From positions 62,001 to 126,000 of the forward strand of contig NZ_JAHKNI010000009.1 in NCBI RefSeq assembly GCF_018860155.1: a DNA stretch of 64,000 nucleotides, written 5' to 3'. Source of the DNA: Nocardia albiluteola. Lineage in GTDB: Bacteria; Actinomycetota; Actinomycetes; Mycobacteriales; Mycobacteriaceae. The notes beneath the pieces are model-generated. The model ran no database searches. It was not told the DNA's origin and saw only the letters and a list, made by a program, of their open reading frames with translations. Within the stretch, counting starts at the first letter, position 1. The number at the start of each line of letters is the position of its first letter. Shown here in pieces: positions 42,107-54,100 of the stretch. The position numbers were made by a program, and so were the translations under genes.

Positions 42107-45100
42107 GTGAGTTGGGCCCGCCTGCCGTCGTGGCTGTGGCCCACGGCGGAGATCCTGAACTTCGGTCAGTCGTACCCGAACGGCGATCCCGATCAGATGC
42201 GCGCGTTCGGCGACCAGTGGTCTGGGCTCGCCGACCAGTTGGAAGGCTGGATCGACGCGATCAAGAACGCGGTGCAGGACGTGGGTGCGCACCTGGTCGG
42301 CGAGAGTGAAGCGTCGTTCCATCAGCAGTCGGACTACATGATCTCCGACGGGCAGACGAACCTGGAGTCGACCGTCGCGTCGATGCGCCAGGTCCAGGGC
42401 ATGACGTACAACGCCGCGACGAGCATCGACTACACCCAGCAGCTGCAGGACTTCTTCTGCGCCATGACGGCCTACCAGGTCGCGCAGCTGGCGATGACGG
42501 CCGCCGGAAATGCGGCCGCCCCCGGGGTTTACGCGGCATTCCGGCAGCTGGTGCGGCTGGCTTTCCAGGACTGCTCCGAGGTGGTCGCGCGCGATGCGGA
42601 GGCGGACGCCATCGCGGCGATGCTGGCCGAGCAGATGCCCAAGGTATTCGAGCACTTCGGTACAGATATTTCCCAGAAGGTCGCACAGGATTTGGGGGAG
42701 AAGGCAGCTCAAACCATTGGGCGCGACGGGCTTTCGACCATCGGCCGCGATGCCGCGGGCGATCTGGGTGCGAGTGCGGCACGGCACGCCGGTGAGGACC
42801 TCGTGGGACAGGGGGCCAGGATCGCGGGGCGCGATATGGCCGCGGACGTTGCGGGGCAGGGGGGCCGGGCTGCCGCGCGTGACGTCGCCGCCGATTTTGT
42901 GGGGCAGGCGGGCGGCGCCGCCGGGCGACACGCGCTGGTGGACCTCGCGACCGATGGTGCCGGAGACATCGCCCGTCGGCAGCTGGGCGAGGCCGCGGCC
43001 CGCGACGGCGCCGGTCTGATCACGAAGGTCGGCGGCGATGCTGCGGAGAAAGCCGCTGCGAAGCTGCCATTGAAGGCGATCGGGCAGGAAGCCGCGCAAG
43101 ACGCCGCGAGCGCAGCGGCAAAGCAGGCGGCAGACCAGGCGGCGAAGGAGGCGGCGAAGAAGGCGGCCCTGAAGGAGCTGGCGAAGAGTGCCGCACACGA
43201 GGGATTCAGACAGGCCAGGCAGGGGGCGGCCCTGGATCTGGCCATTCAGGCCGACCAGATCGTGCGGGGTCAACGCAGCGGGTTCGACACCGAACAGTTC
43301 CTATCCACGGCGTTGTCCTGGGGTGGCGGAGTAGTCCTCGGGCATCCCGCCGGGGAGGTGGTGGGGAAGAAACTGGCCCAGGAGGGCTTTGTGACCCGGT
43401 TCCTCGTCGGCACCGGGGTCGCGGCGGCACTGAACGTTCCGGGAATGGCGTTGGGGGACACCGCCGGCCGGGCCCTGTTCCAGGCAGGCGAGGCGGGGCT
43501 CGGGGTGCTCGATCCGACCGGTGGTCACCAAGCGGACTGGTCACACCTGACGTCCGGGCTGAACCCGCAGCAGTTCTTGGCAATCGGTGCAATGCACGGC
43601 CTGGGTATGGTCAACAGCGATCTCGCGATGCACAAAGGGATTGTGGCTCCTGCTGACTTCCATCAGATCAACGAGATGTTCGGCAACCTCGCGGTGCGAA
43701 GCACCGCGCCCGATGCGACGGGCCCCGACGACGGGTTTCGCCAGGATTATCAGCACAGGTTGGGCAAGGCATATGCCGAGGCAAGGGCGCACGTCGCGCG
43801 GTCCCCCCGAGATCCGGTGCCGCTGAAGAAGTTCCAACGCCTTCGCCAGGAGCTCGATGCCAGGCAAGGGGTGACATCGGACCGTCGCACCGGCGAGGTG
43901 CCGAAACCCTCCGCGGGCCCGGCCAATCGGACCACCGAGGTAACCGGGCGCGGGGGTGCCACCGGCGGCCGGGGCGCAAACGACCCGGCTGGCACGAAAA
44001 ACCTGGCGGGTGATCCTGCCCGGGGAGGTATGACCGGCGCCCGCAGCGCCGCTGCGGCAGCCGGTCCGGTGGTCAGTCATCGGGCAGAATCGGCAGTGTC
44101 GCCATCCGAGTCGGCAATCGCTGCGGGACCTGGGCCGGGCCGTGCAGAGGTGTCGGTCGGTGCGAGCGCCGACACCCAGGTGCCGAATGCCGTTGTGCCG
44201 CAATCCGAGCCGGTGGCAGTTGGGAGTTCCGAAGGCATTCCTCCGCAGGAACACAACACCCCGGCGGTGGAGCCTCCAGCAGTGTCGGACGCTGCGGTGC
44301 GGCAGCCGGTATTGGCATCTGTCGCCGCCGGAGGGGGCGTCCGTGCGGAGCCGCTGTCCGGCGCGGGTCCCATCACCTCGTCGATTGCGGACGCCGCTTC
44401 GGCCGTGTCGCGGCCCGATACCTCTGTGCCGCAGTCCGCGGCGGCGAACATTGCAGGCTTCGAGGCCGTTCATGCGGAGGTGCGGGGAGGTGCGGGTCCC
44501 GGTGCTGCGATGACACCGGATGCCGCTGTGCCCCAACGCAATTCCTCAGTCGCCGGCGGCGGCAACGGCGGCTCGGAGGGTGCCCCGGAACGCTGGTCAG
44601 CGGGGGCTGCTCCGCCTGATCTGCGGGTCTCACCCACCGCAGGTGATGCTGCCCGGCCTCCGCTCGAGACGTCGGAGCCTGTCGCCGGGCAGATCGGCGT
44701 TGACGGCGCGGGTCACCCCGCCGGGGGTGCGGGCCCGGCCGGACCATCGGAGGCAGGCGAACATTCGGGGGTGCCGACCTCGACGTCCGCGGATGCTGCG
44801 GGTCTGCCGTACCGCGACCATGGCATCGGTGAGGCAGGTCCGCCGGGTGCGGAATCCCCGGCGGGGGTCGACTCCCACGGTGTGGTTGCGTCGGGTGACC
44901 ACGTGGACGCGGAGCATGGCATCGCAGCCATCGGCCGCGAGTCCGCCGGCTACGGGGATTTGCACGAGGCCGTTGTCGACGCGCGAGCGCAGGCCGATCA
45001 GCGGTGGATCGGGGCGTTGGCAGACGCGGGTGTGGACGTCGCTGCCGCGGATCCCGCCGCCGTGGCCGCGCTGCGGGACGCGGCGGCGAACGACCACGCG

Positions 45101-48100
45101 TTCGTGGGTCGCAACGGTCAGCTCGATCGGGGCCCGCGCGACGCGGCCCGGCGCGAGTTCGCCGATGCCGCACGCGCTGTGGGGATCGACGTGGATGCGA
45201 CCGATCCCGCGAGGCTTCGCGCGCTGCGCGACACGGCGGTGCGGGACCGCGAGACGCAGGAACGTCTGGACCGCCTGAATCGGGCCGCCGAGACGGTCGG
45301 CGACGAGGCGGACCCGGCGTTGCTGGCGTATGCGCGCGCGATGGTCGCCCATCATGACGCGTCCGTGCGGTTCGACGAGGCGACCGCCGACCTGCCCGAG
45401 CACGCGGCATGGCTGCTGCGCTCGCCCGCCAACCGGTTCGGAGCCGTCGACACGCTGACCCGGCTGCTGTCCGGCGGTAACGGCATCGAGCTCACCGACG
45501 CCCAGCGGGCGGAGTTGCACGACGCGGTGATCGGATATCAACTCACCGGCATCGAATCCGCCACGGCGCGAGCACATATCGACGCGGCACACGCCGCGGG
45601 CGACGGCTCGGAGTCGGACGCCGCACCACCGACCGGGCAGCTGCGGCGGGGGTTGAGCGGGACGTTGCCGGGGCCGGTGCCCGATCGCGTGGAGGATCTG
45701 CCCGCCGGTGCGACCGCCGAGCCCTCGTCCGCGGCGACACGTCGACCGGCGGACGAACTCGCCGGTATGGATGGATCCGTCCCGAGGCCGACGTCCGGCG
45801 ATGGGGGTGAAGCTCGCGCCGAGCCCGCGATGATTCCGGGATCCGAGCCGGTCACGGGCACAATCCCACGTCGGCCGGAGGAGAACCTTCGGCCGGAGAT
45901 GGCCACCGGGCACCCTGTCGGTGAGGGCCGACGGGCCGCGCGCCCGGACCTCGGCGACGGTAGTCGTCCCCCCGGGCCGGCGCACGATGCCGGAGGCGGC
46001 AGGCACGGCGGCGCCGAGTACGGATCGGGCAAGCGCGATTCGGGTAAGCCCGGCCTGGGCCTGAGCGAGGTGTATACCCGGGAGAGCGGCGACGAGGTGC
46101 TGCCCGAGCGTGTGCTCGAACCCGGCTCGGCCGATGCGACCGGCGCTGGCTCCGGACACGCGGTGGCAGAACATGATCCGGGATCGTCGCACACCGAGGC
46201 GCCAGAGCACCGGGCACCCGGGGACGCCGCGAAGAACGCCGAGTGCGGGATACGGGCGCTGCGCAGGTTGCTTCTGCGTTTCGGCGAGCGTTCGGGAATT
46301 CGCCTGCCCGCGCGTCTGATCGGCGTTGAAGGGATGTCGCGGGATGAACTCGTGGGGGCGACAGGAGGGCGGCTGGAGGAGCAGTTCACCAGGCATACCG
46401 ATGTCGCGGATCGGGTGCCCGATGGCGGGGCCGCGCTGGTGGTGGACATGTACGGGCGGAGCGACGGAAACCGGGTCGGTGGTCACGCCTATCTGCTGTG
46501 GCGTGAAGGTGACCGGATCACGGTCGAAGACTTGGGAACGGGGGAGGTCCACGAGGATCTGTCCCGCCTGTCGGATGATGTGGAAAGTATCGGGGCGATC
46601 TTCCTGGACCACGAGGGCGTGCCGGTCGATCGGATCGATGAGCCGACCCGGGAGCGGTTGCTGCGCGAGGCGCAGGAGCAGGTCGCCGAGGCGGACTGGG
46701 TGGGCGTCGGCCGAGTGCGCGAGCCGCCGGGGAGCGGCGAGGAACAGCGGAGGTTCGGTGATCATCCGATGCCGGCAGTGCTGAGGTTCCTGGCGCAGCA
46801 CGGTGTCGAGCACGCCGCTGACCCGGAGGCACCACTCGACCCGGCCGACCCCGGCTACGTTCCCCGCTTGATCGAAGCGATCGGATTGCGAGAGGCTCTC
46901 GGTAACCATCCCGACCCGAGCCGTGCGCTGCGGGAACTCGCCGAAGAAGTCCGGGTGCAAGGTGAAATCCGCGGGGCTCGGGGGGGAGAGTTCTTCGGCC
47001 CTTCCGAGAAGTCCGTGGGATCGCCACCCTCGGCCGCCACACCGCGCGTCCGGTCCCCTCAGAACGCGCGCGAGGAGTTGCTGCGAGGGCTCGGCCTGCG
47101 GCAGGAGGACCTTGCGAGCGCCGATCGCGGCAACATCCTGGAGCAGCTGAAGGTTCGAAATATTCTGCGTGCCGCCGCGATCGAGGCACTTGCGGACCAT
47201 GCACTGCGCGCGGACGCCGCAGCGACTCCCGAGGAAGGCGCGCGGCTCGGGGCGATCCGGGACGACTGGGCCCGACGACTTGGCGCCAACGCAGCCGACT
47301 TCGAGACTCCCACGGGCGCCGCACGTCGGCTGGCCGATCTGCGGGCCGGGGTGATCCAGCGGGCCCACGATATCGCCGATCTCGTGGCGCTCGATACCGC
47401 GTTGCACGACCCGGAGCAGCAGGGGCACCAGATCGTGGTCGAGCTCGGGCGCGAGCGGGTTCGACTGCGCGTGGAGTCCGATGACGCCGGCGGTTGGCGG
47501 GTCGTCGACGAGGTGCCTCGTGAGTCCGTGTCGGCCGAGCATGCGGACGATGCGGCTGGGGCAGGCAGAAAGTCGTGGCTGCGTCGGCTGTGGCAGGGGT
47601 TCTTCGCGCCTCCGATCAGGCCGCACACCGGTGCACCGTCCGGATCGGGTAGTGCGCTCCCATCGCCACCGCACGGCGAACCCCATCCGGACATCGCCTC
47701 CGGCGGCGCGGGTATGGAGCATGGAATGTCGCTCCTGGATCACCTGAGCGCGGTCAACGACTTCGTGACGAAGCTGCCGATCGGCCTGACCGCCGACGTG
47801 ATTTCGATCGTGACCAATCGTGAACGGGTCGGGAACTTTTTCCGCAACCGCCACCGCGACAGCGAGCTACCGCCCGCGCGCCTGTCCGACGGCACTCTGT
47901 ACGAGCCGGAGAACAGTGAGGCCGACCCGAAACTGCGTGCCCAACTGGTCCTTCCGGACGGGCAGCGCGACCACCTCAACCGCAGAACCACGCCGCCGGA
48001 TTCCGAACCACCTGTCGTCGAACAACGGCCGTCCCTCGCCGAGCCCTCGCACCCGGCCAACGGTGAGCAGCACACACCATCATCTGAAGACGGTGCGGTA

Positions 48101-51100
48101 CTGCAGGATTGGCTGCGGGAGGCCGACGCGCTGCGGACCAGGCGCCGGGAAGTGGCCGAGGCGATCGTCGAGCTCGCGCGAGACCACGGGCTCGATCTAC
48201 CAGACCTGACGCACGAATCGGTGCAGCGCGCCGTCGACCACCTGGAATATCGGATTGTCCGCCGCACCGCGGTGATCGATGGCTGGGCCGAAGCGAGCGA
48301 GGCGTACCGCAACCAGGACGGGCGCATCCGGTTCAACCGCTACCCCAGCATCGACGACAATGAGCCGACCCAGAGATTCCAGCTGGATGGGGCACGGGCC
48401 GCGGGGGACGATCTATTCGAGATCTTGTTGCGCTGGCAGTCGCTCCCTAACAAGACCGCCCCGCTCCCACCGGTTTGGCACGACCTGTTCGACTCGGACG
48501 GTAACCTCAGCAAGTCCGTCCTGCCGAGCCTCTTTGTGAATGCATTGCGTCGCGAGCAGATTGTCCAGCAGCGGGCCAGTTGGGAGGAGATGCTCGCAGA
48601 GGATCCATCACGGGATCCGGAGCGGATGGCCGAGGCTCGGATCGAGATGAGCGCCCGTACCGGGGTGGGGATATGGGCACTCGAGGAACTACGGTCACTG
48701 GCTCGGGAATACGAGAGTGTCGACGATAAGTTCCGCGCTGTCAGCGAGACCTTGGTGCACCTGGCGGGTGAGGAGTGGCTCGCACACGATCCGAACGCCA
48801 CGCAGGTCGAACACAATGTCTGGCGTGTCGGCGGTCAGCCCCATCGGCTGGTCGTGTTGGATGCGGCCCTGGAGCACGACGAGATTCTCGCCCGCACGCT
48901 GGCAAAATATCCCTCCCTGGCCGTGGCGGTGAATCGCGGCGATCTCGTGCCCGACTATCGCCTCGGCTGGGTGGAGCCCGACGGGTCGGTCCGAATCGGA
49001 CAGCTCGGTGCGCCGCAGGTGCGGCATCTCGATGGCATCGTCGACGGTCGCCGGGTGCGAGTGACACTGATCCGCGAGGGCAATGGAGCCTGGCATCCCG
49101 TGCTGGAACACCCCATCGATCCAGCACCGGCCGCGGGCGCATCGAATTACCCTGCCGCGCACAATGCTTCGGCGGGCGTCCCGCGCTCCCGGGCGGAGGT
49201 CGAGCAAGATCTGCACGCTCTGGGGAAGCGGCTCGGTCTGAAGGAACCCGGCGACCTGCTACGCCGTGGGCTCGAACTCGTCGAGGCCGAGCAACTGCGC
49301 AACGGGGTGCGCGCGGTGCAGATCGAGGCCCTTGTCGACTATGCCCGCAGCGCGACCGAGATCGAAGAGTTCCGAGGATTGGGTCAGGCGCACGGCGACC
49401 TGGCCAGCCGACTAGGCGTGGCCGCACGCGACCTGACCCCCGAGCGGATCGCGTCCGTGCTGTCGGACCCACACCTGGGTAAGTCCGCCCGCCGCCGCAT
49501 CGCGAAGGAATTGACCAAATTCGCCGGCGAGGTGCGTAGTGCGGATCCCGCTGCCGTCGACGGCGCACGAGACCGCTTGGCCCGCCGGCTCGGATGCGAA
49601 CCGAAGGATTTCCTTCCGAAGAAGCGTGACGAGAATCTGAAGTCTGTACCGGATGAAACCGGTCTGAGCTCGAAAAGGCTGTCAAAGGCGATCCGTCGAG
49701 CGGTCCGGCTTGAGGGCGACGGTCCGGATGCGGCCCGGGCGCTGACCGAATACGCTCGCACGCTCATGACATTGGACGAGTCCGCCAAGGCGTGGGCCGG
49801 CGATACCAGGGCGGACCCGCGCGTCGTCGGATCCGGGATCTCTACCCTGAGCGACACCGCATACGCGGATTTGTACAGCCTTATCAGGAAGGAGGTCGGC
49901 ACCGACGAGGCGACCCCTGAGCAGATCGCCGAACGACTGGTCGACCCGTCACTGGCCAAGCAACAACGCCAGGTGCTGGTCGAGGCCCTCGTGGATTGCG
50001 TGCGCGAGGTCGGGCCTGATCATAGTGGTGAAATCGCCTCCGCGCGTGATCGATTGGCGCGGCAGCTCGAGCCGTTTTTGCGGCTCGGGTTGCGGCAGGA
50101 GGACCTGTACGGAGAGCGGTATGACGACGACTTCCATCGTCACCGGGATGCGACCGGCATCACGGATGCGAAATATCTGACCAAGAAACTCGACAGGGCA
50201 GCGCGTCATTCACCGGATCACGCGCTAGCCGAGCCGGTGGCGGATTTCGTTCGTGCCGTTCTGAACGCCGAGCCGTTCGCTCGCCGGCCGGAGGCTGCGC
50301 CGGTTGCCGGTGGGGAAATGCCGGTCCACGACGACACGAGTCCGGCGCACCTGCGCGATGTGATCGGTAATCTCGCAGAGTTCGCCGATCGCCTCGGCGG
50401 CACCGTTCACACCGCCGACGAGGATGGTGTGCACCGCGATTGGGCCCGCATTATCGGCCTCGACACCGCCAGCGAAGAGTTGGAGAAACTGCCCGAGTAC
50501 GTGAAGCGCTACAAGGAGTTGAATGACCCGAAGAGTGAAGGGTATCGGAATCTCGAGAAGAAGTACGAGAAGCACGCGAAGGCATATAAGAAGCGCGGGA
50601 AGAACTGGCAGAAGCAGTTTCAGGACCGACGTCGGAAAATGCGGGGCGCAGCACAGGCCGAGATACAGCGGCGGATCAAAAACTATGTGCGCGTCTTCGA
50701 CGCATACCGGGACGGTGTGGTCGAGAAGCACGAGCGGTTGAGCCCGCAGGAACTGGCCCGAGTGCACGCCGAATTGCGTGACGAAGTGCGCCGGCGCGCA
50801 ACCCATTTGGCGCGGGCGGCGACCCTGCTCGACGAACATCGGGCTGCGGTTGCGGTGGGCCGGCAGGACGAGCTGGCGGCCGCCGCTGAGGCAGTCCGCG
50901 ACGCCGTACAGGCTCGGGGCGTCGCGGAGCAGCAACTCCAGGCAGCGATCGATCGGGTGGCCGAGGTCGAACAGGATGCCGCCGATCGCGGTGACCCGGC
51001 CGCTCCCGGAAAACCGCGGTTCGACACGGTGACCGATCGACGCCAGCTCCCGCTGGTGCTGGGTCGGTTGCGCGGCCACGTGATGCCCGAAGACACACAA

Positions 51101-54100
51101 CAGCAACGCGATGCCGCCCAGGAACGGCGCGACGCCTACGACGAGCTGGAGCGCGCGGCCGGGGACTACCACGATGCGGTCGAGGCGGTGGTTCAGGCCG
51201 AGAAGCATCATGAGGACCTGGCTGTGCGCGATGCCCTGCTGTCGGCAGACGCGGACCCGCTGGCCGGTGAGCCCCGCGTCGGGATCATCGAGGGCCCACC
51301 GCGTCGGGTAGCAGTCGTGGTCCGGGGCGAGTCGGAGACTCCCGTCGAGGCGCTGGAGCATGCCGTCGAGCTGCGCCCGGCGATCGATGCGATCGCAGGC
51401 CCGAATCGGAAAAACGTTGTCGTGCTACGTGTCCTGATCGACAGCAATGAGGTGACCACTGTTCATCGGGAAGACCCGCCCGAGCAGCCTGGCGGGACTG
51501 CCGCTGCCCCGCCTCCGGATTCGTCGGGGTCCGGTGGCGGTGGCCGGGCGGGTTCGGCGTCGGATGAGCCTGATACCGAGGCTGGTCAGGTAGGGGCGTC
51601 GGGTGCCTCGCCTTCGGGTTCGTCGGGGACTGCTAGTGGTGGTCGGTCGGGTCCGGCGTCGGGTGAGTCCGATGTTGCGGCGGCTCAACAGGGGCGGCCG
51701 GCTGCCCCACCTCCGGATAGGTCGGGTTCTGGTGGTGGCCGGTCGGGACCGGCGGATGGGCCTGATGCTGAGACGGCCCGGTCTGAGCCGTCGGCGGGGT
51801 CGGCCGCAGATGTGCAGAGTTCCGGTGGTGGTGGCCGATCCGGTGCAGCGTCGGGTGAGCCTGACGCCGAGGCTGGTCAAGAGGGGGCGTCGGCTGCCCC
51901 GCCGCCGGGTACGTCGGGGTCTGGTAGTGGTGGCCGGTCGGGGTCGGCGTCGGGTGAGCCCGATGCTGGGGCAGCCCGGTCGGATCCGTCGGGGAGGTCG
52001 GCTGCGGATGTGTCGGGTTCCGGTGATGGTCGCCGGTCAGGTTCGGCGTCGGGCGGCCCCGATAACGAAGCGGCCCATCCGACTCCGCCGGCGTCCCCGC
52101 CGCCGGCACCTGCGGGAGGTCCGTCCGGATCGACTCCGTCCCACCAAGGTTCGTCACCGTCCGGGTGGACCACAGTGGGTGCGGCACGTCCACACCGGCC
52201 GACGACCTTCGCCGCAGAGATCGCCGACTGTGTCACGCAGATCGCCGATCAGGTGGCAGTTCGTGACCGCGCGCTTGCCGATGTGCGGGAATCGGCCCGT
52301 TCGCTGGAGGTCGAGCACTGGGACACCCTCGATGCGGATCAGCTCAAGGTGCAGATACAGGCCGCTCAGGTGGCTCTGGAGGATCACATCCAGGAACTGT
52401 GGGCGCGAGGCGCTACGGGCGGCAGACTGTACAGCTTCTTTGATGAGGTGGAGGAAGCGGAACGGAAGCTCGTGGCAGCTGGGCCGCACGTCAAGGCGGG
52501 GACGCGGCGGCTCTCGGATTTTCATGTCGCGGCCGATGCCGTCGCCACGCTGCGTGGCGAGGCGGCCAGGCTCCTTGCCCGCGACGTGATCGCCAGTGAG
52601 CAGGCCACGCCTGTCCCCGGCCAGAAGTTCGTCGCGCTCCTGCCCGGCAGGCCAACGCGACTCCTGGTTGTATCGAATTCCCCGGAGCCTGACTGGCTGA
52701 TAGGACGAGATATCCGGAATGCACAGGCGAAGAACGGCGTCGCGATATTTTTCCGTCAAACGCGGGTGGACGAAGCCGGACAGGGGACCGTGATCGATCT
52801 GCGTCCGCCCGAGGCCGGTGAGCCGATGCCGCAGGGGGCGCGAGCGCCGGAACAGCCACGTGGGGAGGTGGAAAGCCCCGGAGACGGCACTGCCGGCCAC
52901 ACCGGACCACGTGTACATGGGCGACCCGACGGGGCGGATCCGCGTACCGCGCAGTCGGATTCGGGTCGGGGGCGGCGATCCGCCGATGGTACGGCGCACT
53001 CGCACGGCGACGGTGCTCACACGAATGATCCGGCGGCGGTGCATAATTCGGGTGCCGCGGTGCCTGCGGACGGACCGGCTGCCGAGACCGGCCACGGCCG
53101 CGGTGGCGGTCAGTGTGCCGTGCTGGGGTTGCGTGAACTGCTGCGGATGTTCGGGAGGATTTCGGGCATCCGGCTGCCCGCGCGACTGGTCGGCTTGGAG
53201 GGTATGTCGACCGGGGAGATCGAAGCATGTGCCGGTGGCGCGTTTCGGGACTTCAACGGTGGTCGCGCGGATGTCGCGGCCGAGCTGCTGGGGACGCCCG
53301 ATGAGCAGGCCCGGGGTGTCAAACACGGTGCGGCGGCGCTGGTTGTCGAGATGTTCTCCGGCAGGGACGCCCACGGGGTGGGGGGTCACGCCTTCTTGAT
53401 GGTCAACGAGGGCAACAGGATTGTGGTCCGGGATCTGGGCATCGTCAAGGAGTTCACCGATCTGTCGCGGCGGCCGGGGGACGTCCCGGTCAAGGCGATC
53501 CTGTTCGATCGCAACGGGCATCCGGACATCCCGATCGACGATCGCGAACGCGACGAGAAGGCGCACGACGCGATCCATCAACTGGGCGATGCCAACCGAG
53601 TCGGCATCGGCCGCCCGCGCGAATCTCCGGGTGAGGGCGAGCGAGCGCGGGACGAGGAGAATGCCGCTGCCGGCGGTGGGCACGGTGGGGGCCAGCCGCC
53701 GACCGTACACCACGATCCGAATTCCGGCGCGCCGACTGGCCACGAGCCGCCGGTCCCGTCCGATCTGGATCCGGCACAGCCGGAGACGCTCGAGCCGGCG
53801 CATCCCTCGGTCCGGCGCGCCGGTGCCGAGAACGTGGCAAGTTACCTGTTCGGCCTCGAGCTGGATGAGAATCTGGCGGCGCCCGCGGTCTACCGCAGCG
53901 TCGACGGACCAGGCGAGGACGGGGCCGTCACCGAGATTCCTCGCAATCTGTCGTCATCGGCGCCCAAAGACTCGTATCGAATCGAGGACCAGCGGCTCAT
54001 GGCTGTCCACGACTACGTGATCGGCATCGGCGTCCGGAGCCGGGACACCTATGCCACTTCCTCGGAGGGCCGGCCGGTCGTCATCGACAACCCCGGCGCC

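Noticed and set aside
44630..47854. A 1,074-codon minus-strand frame inside the giant toxin
   Set aside because: It is an antisense shadow; the sense strand carries continuous domain homology through the region.
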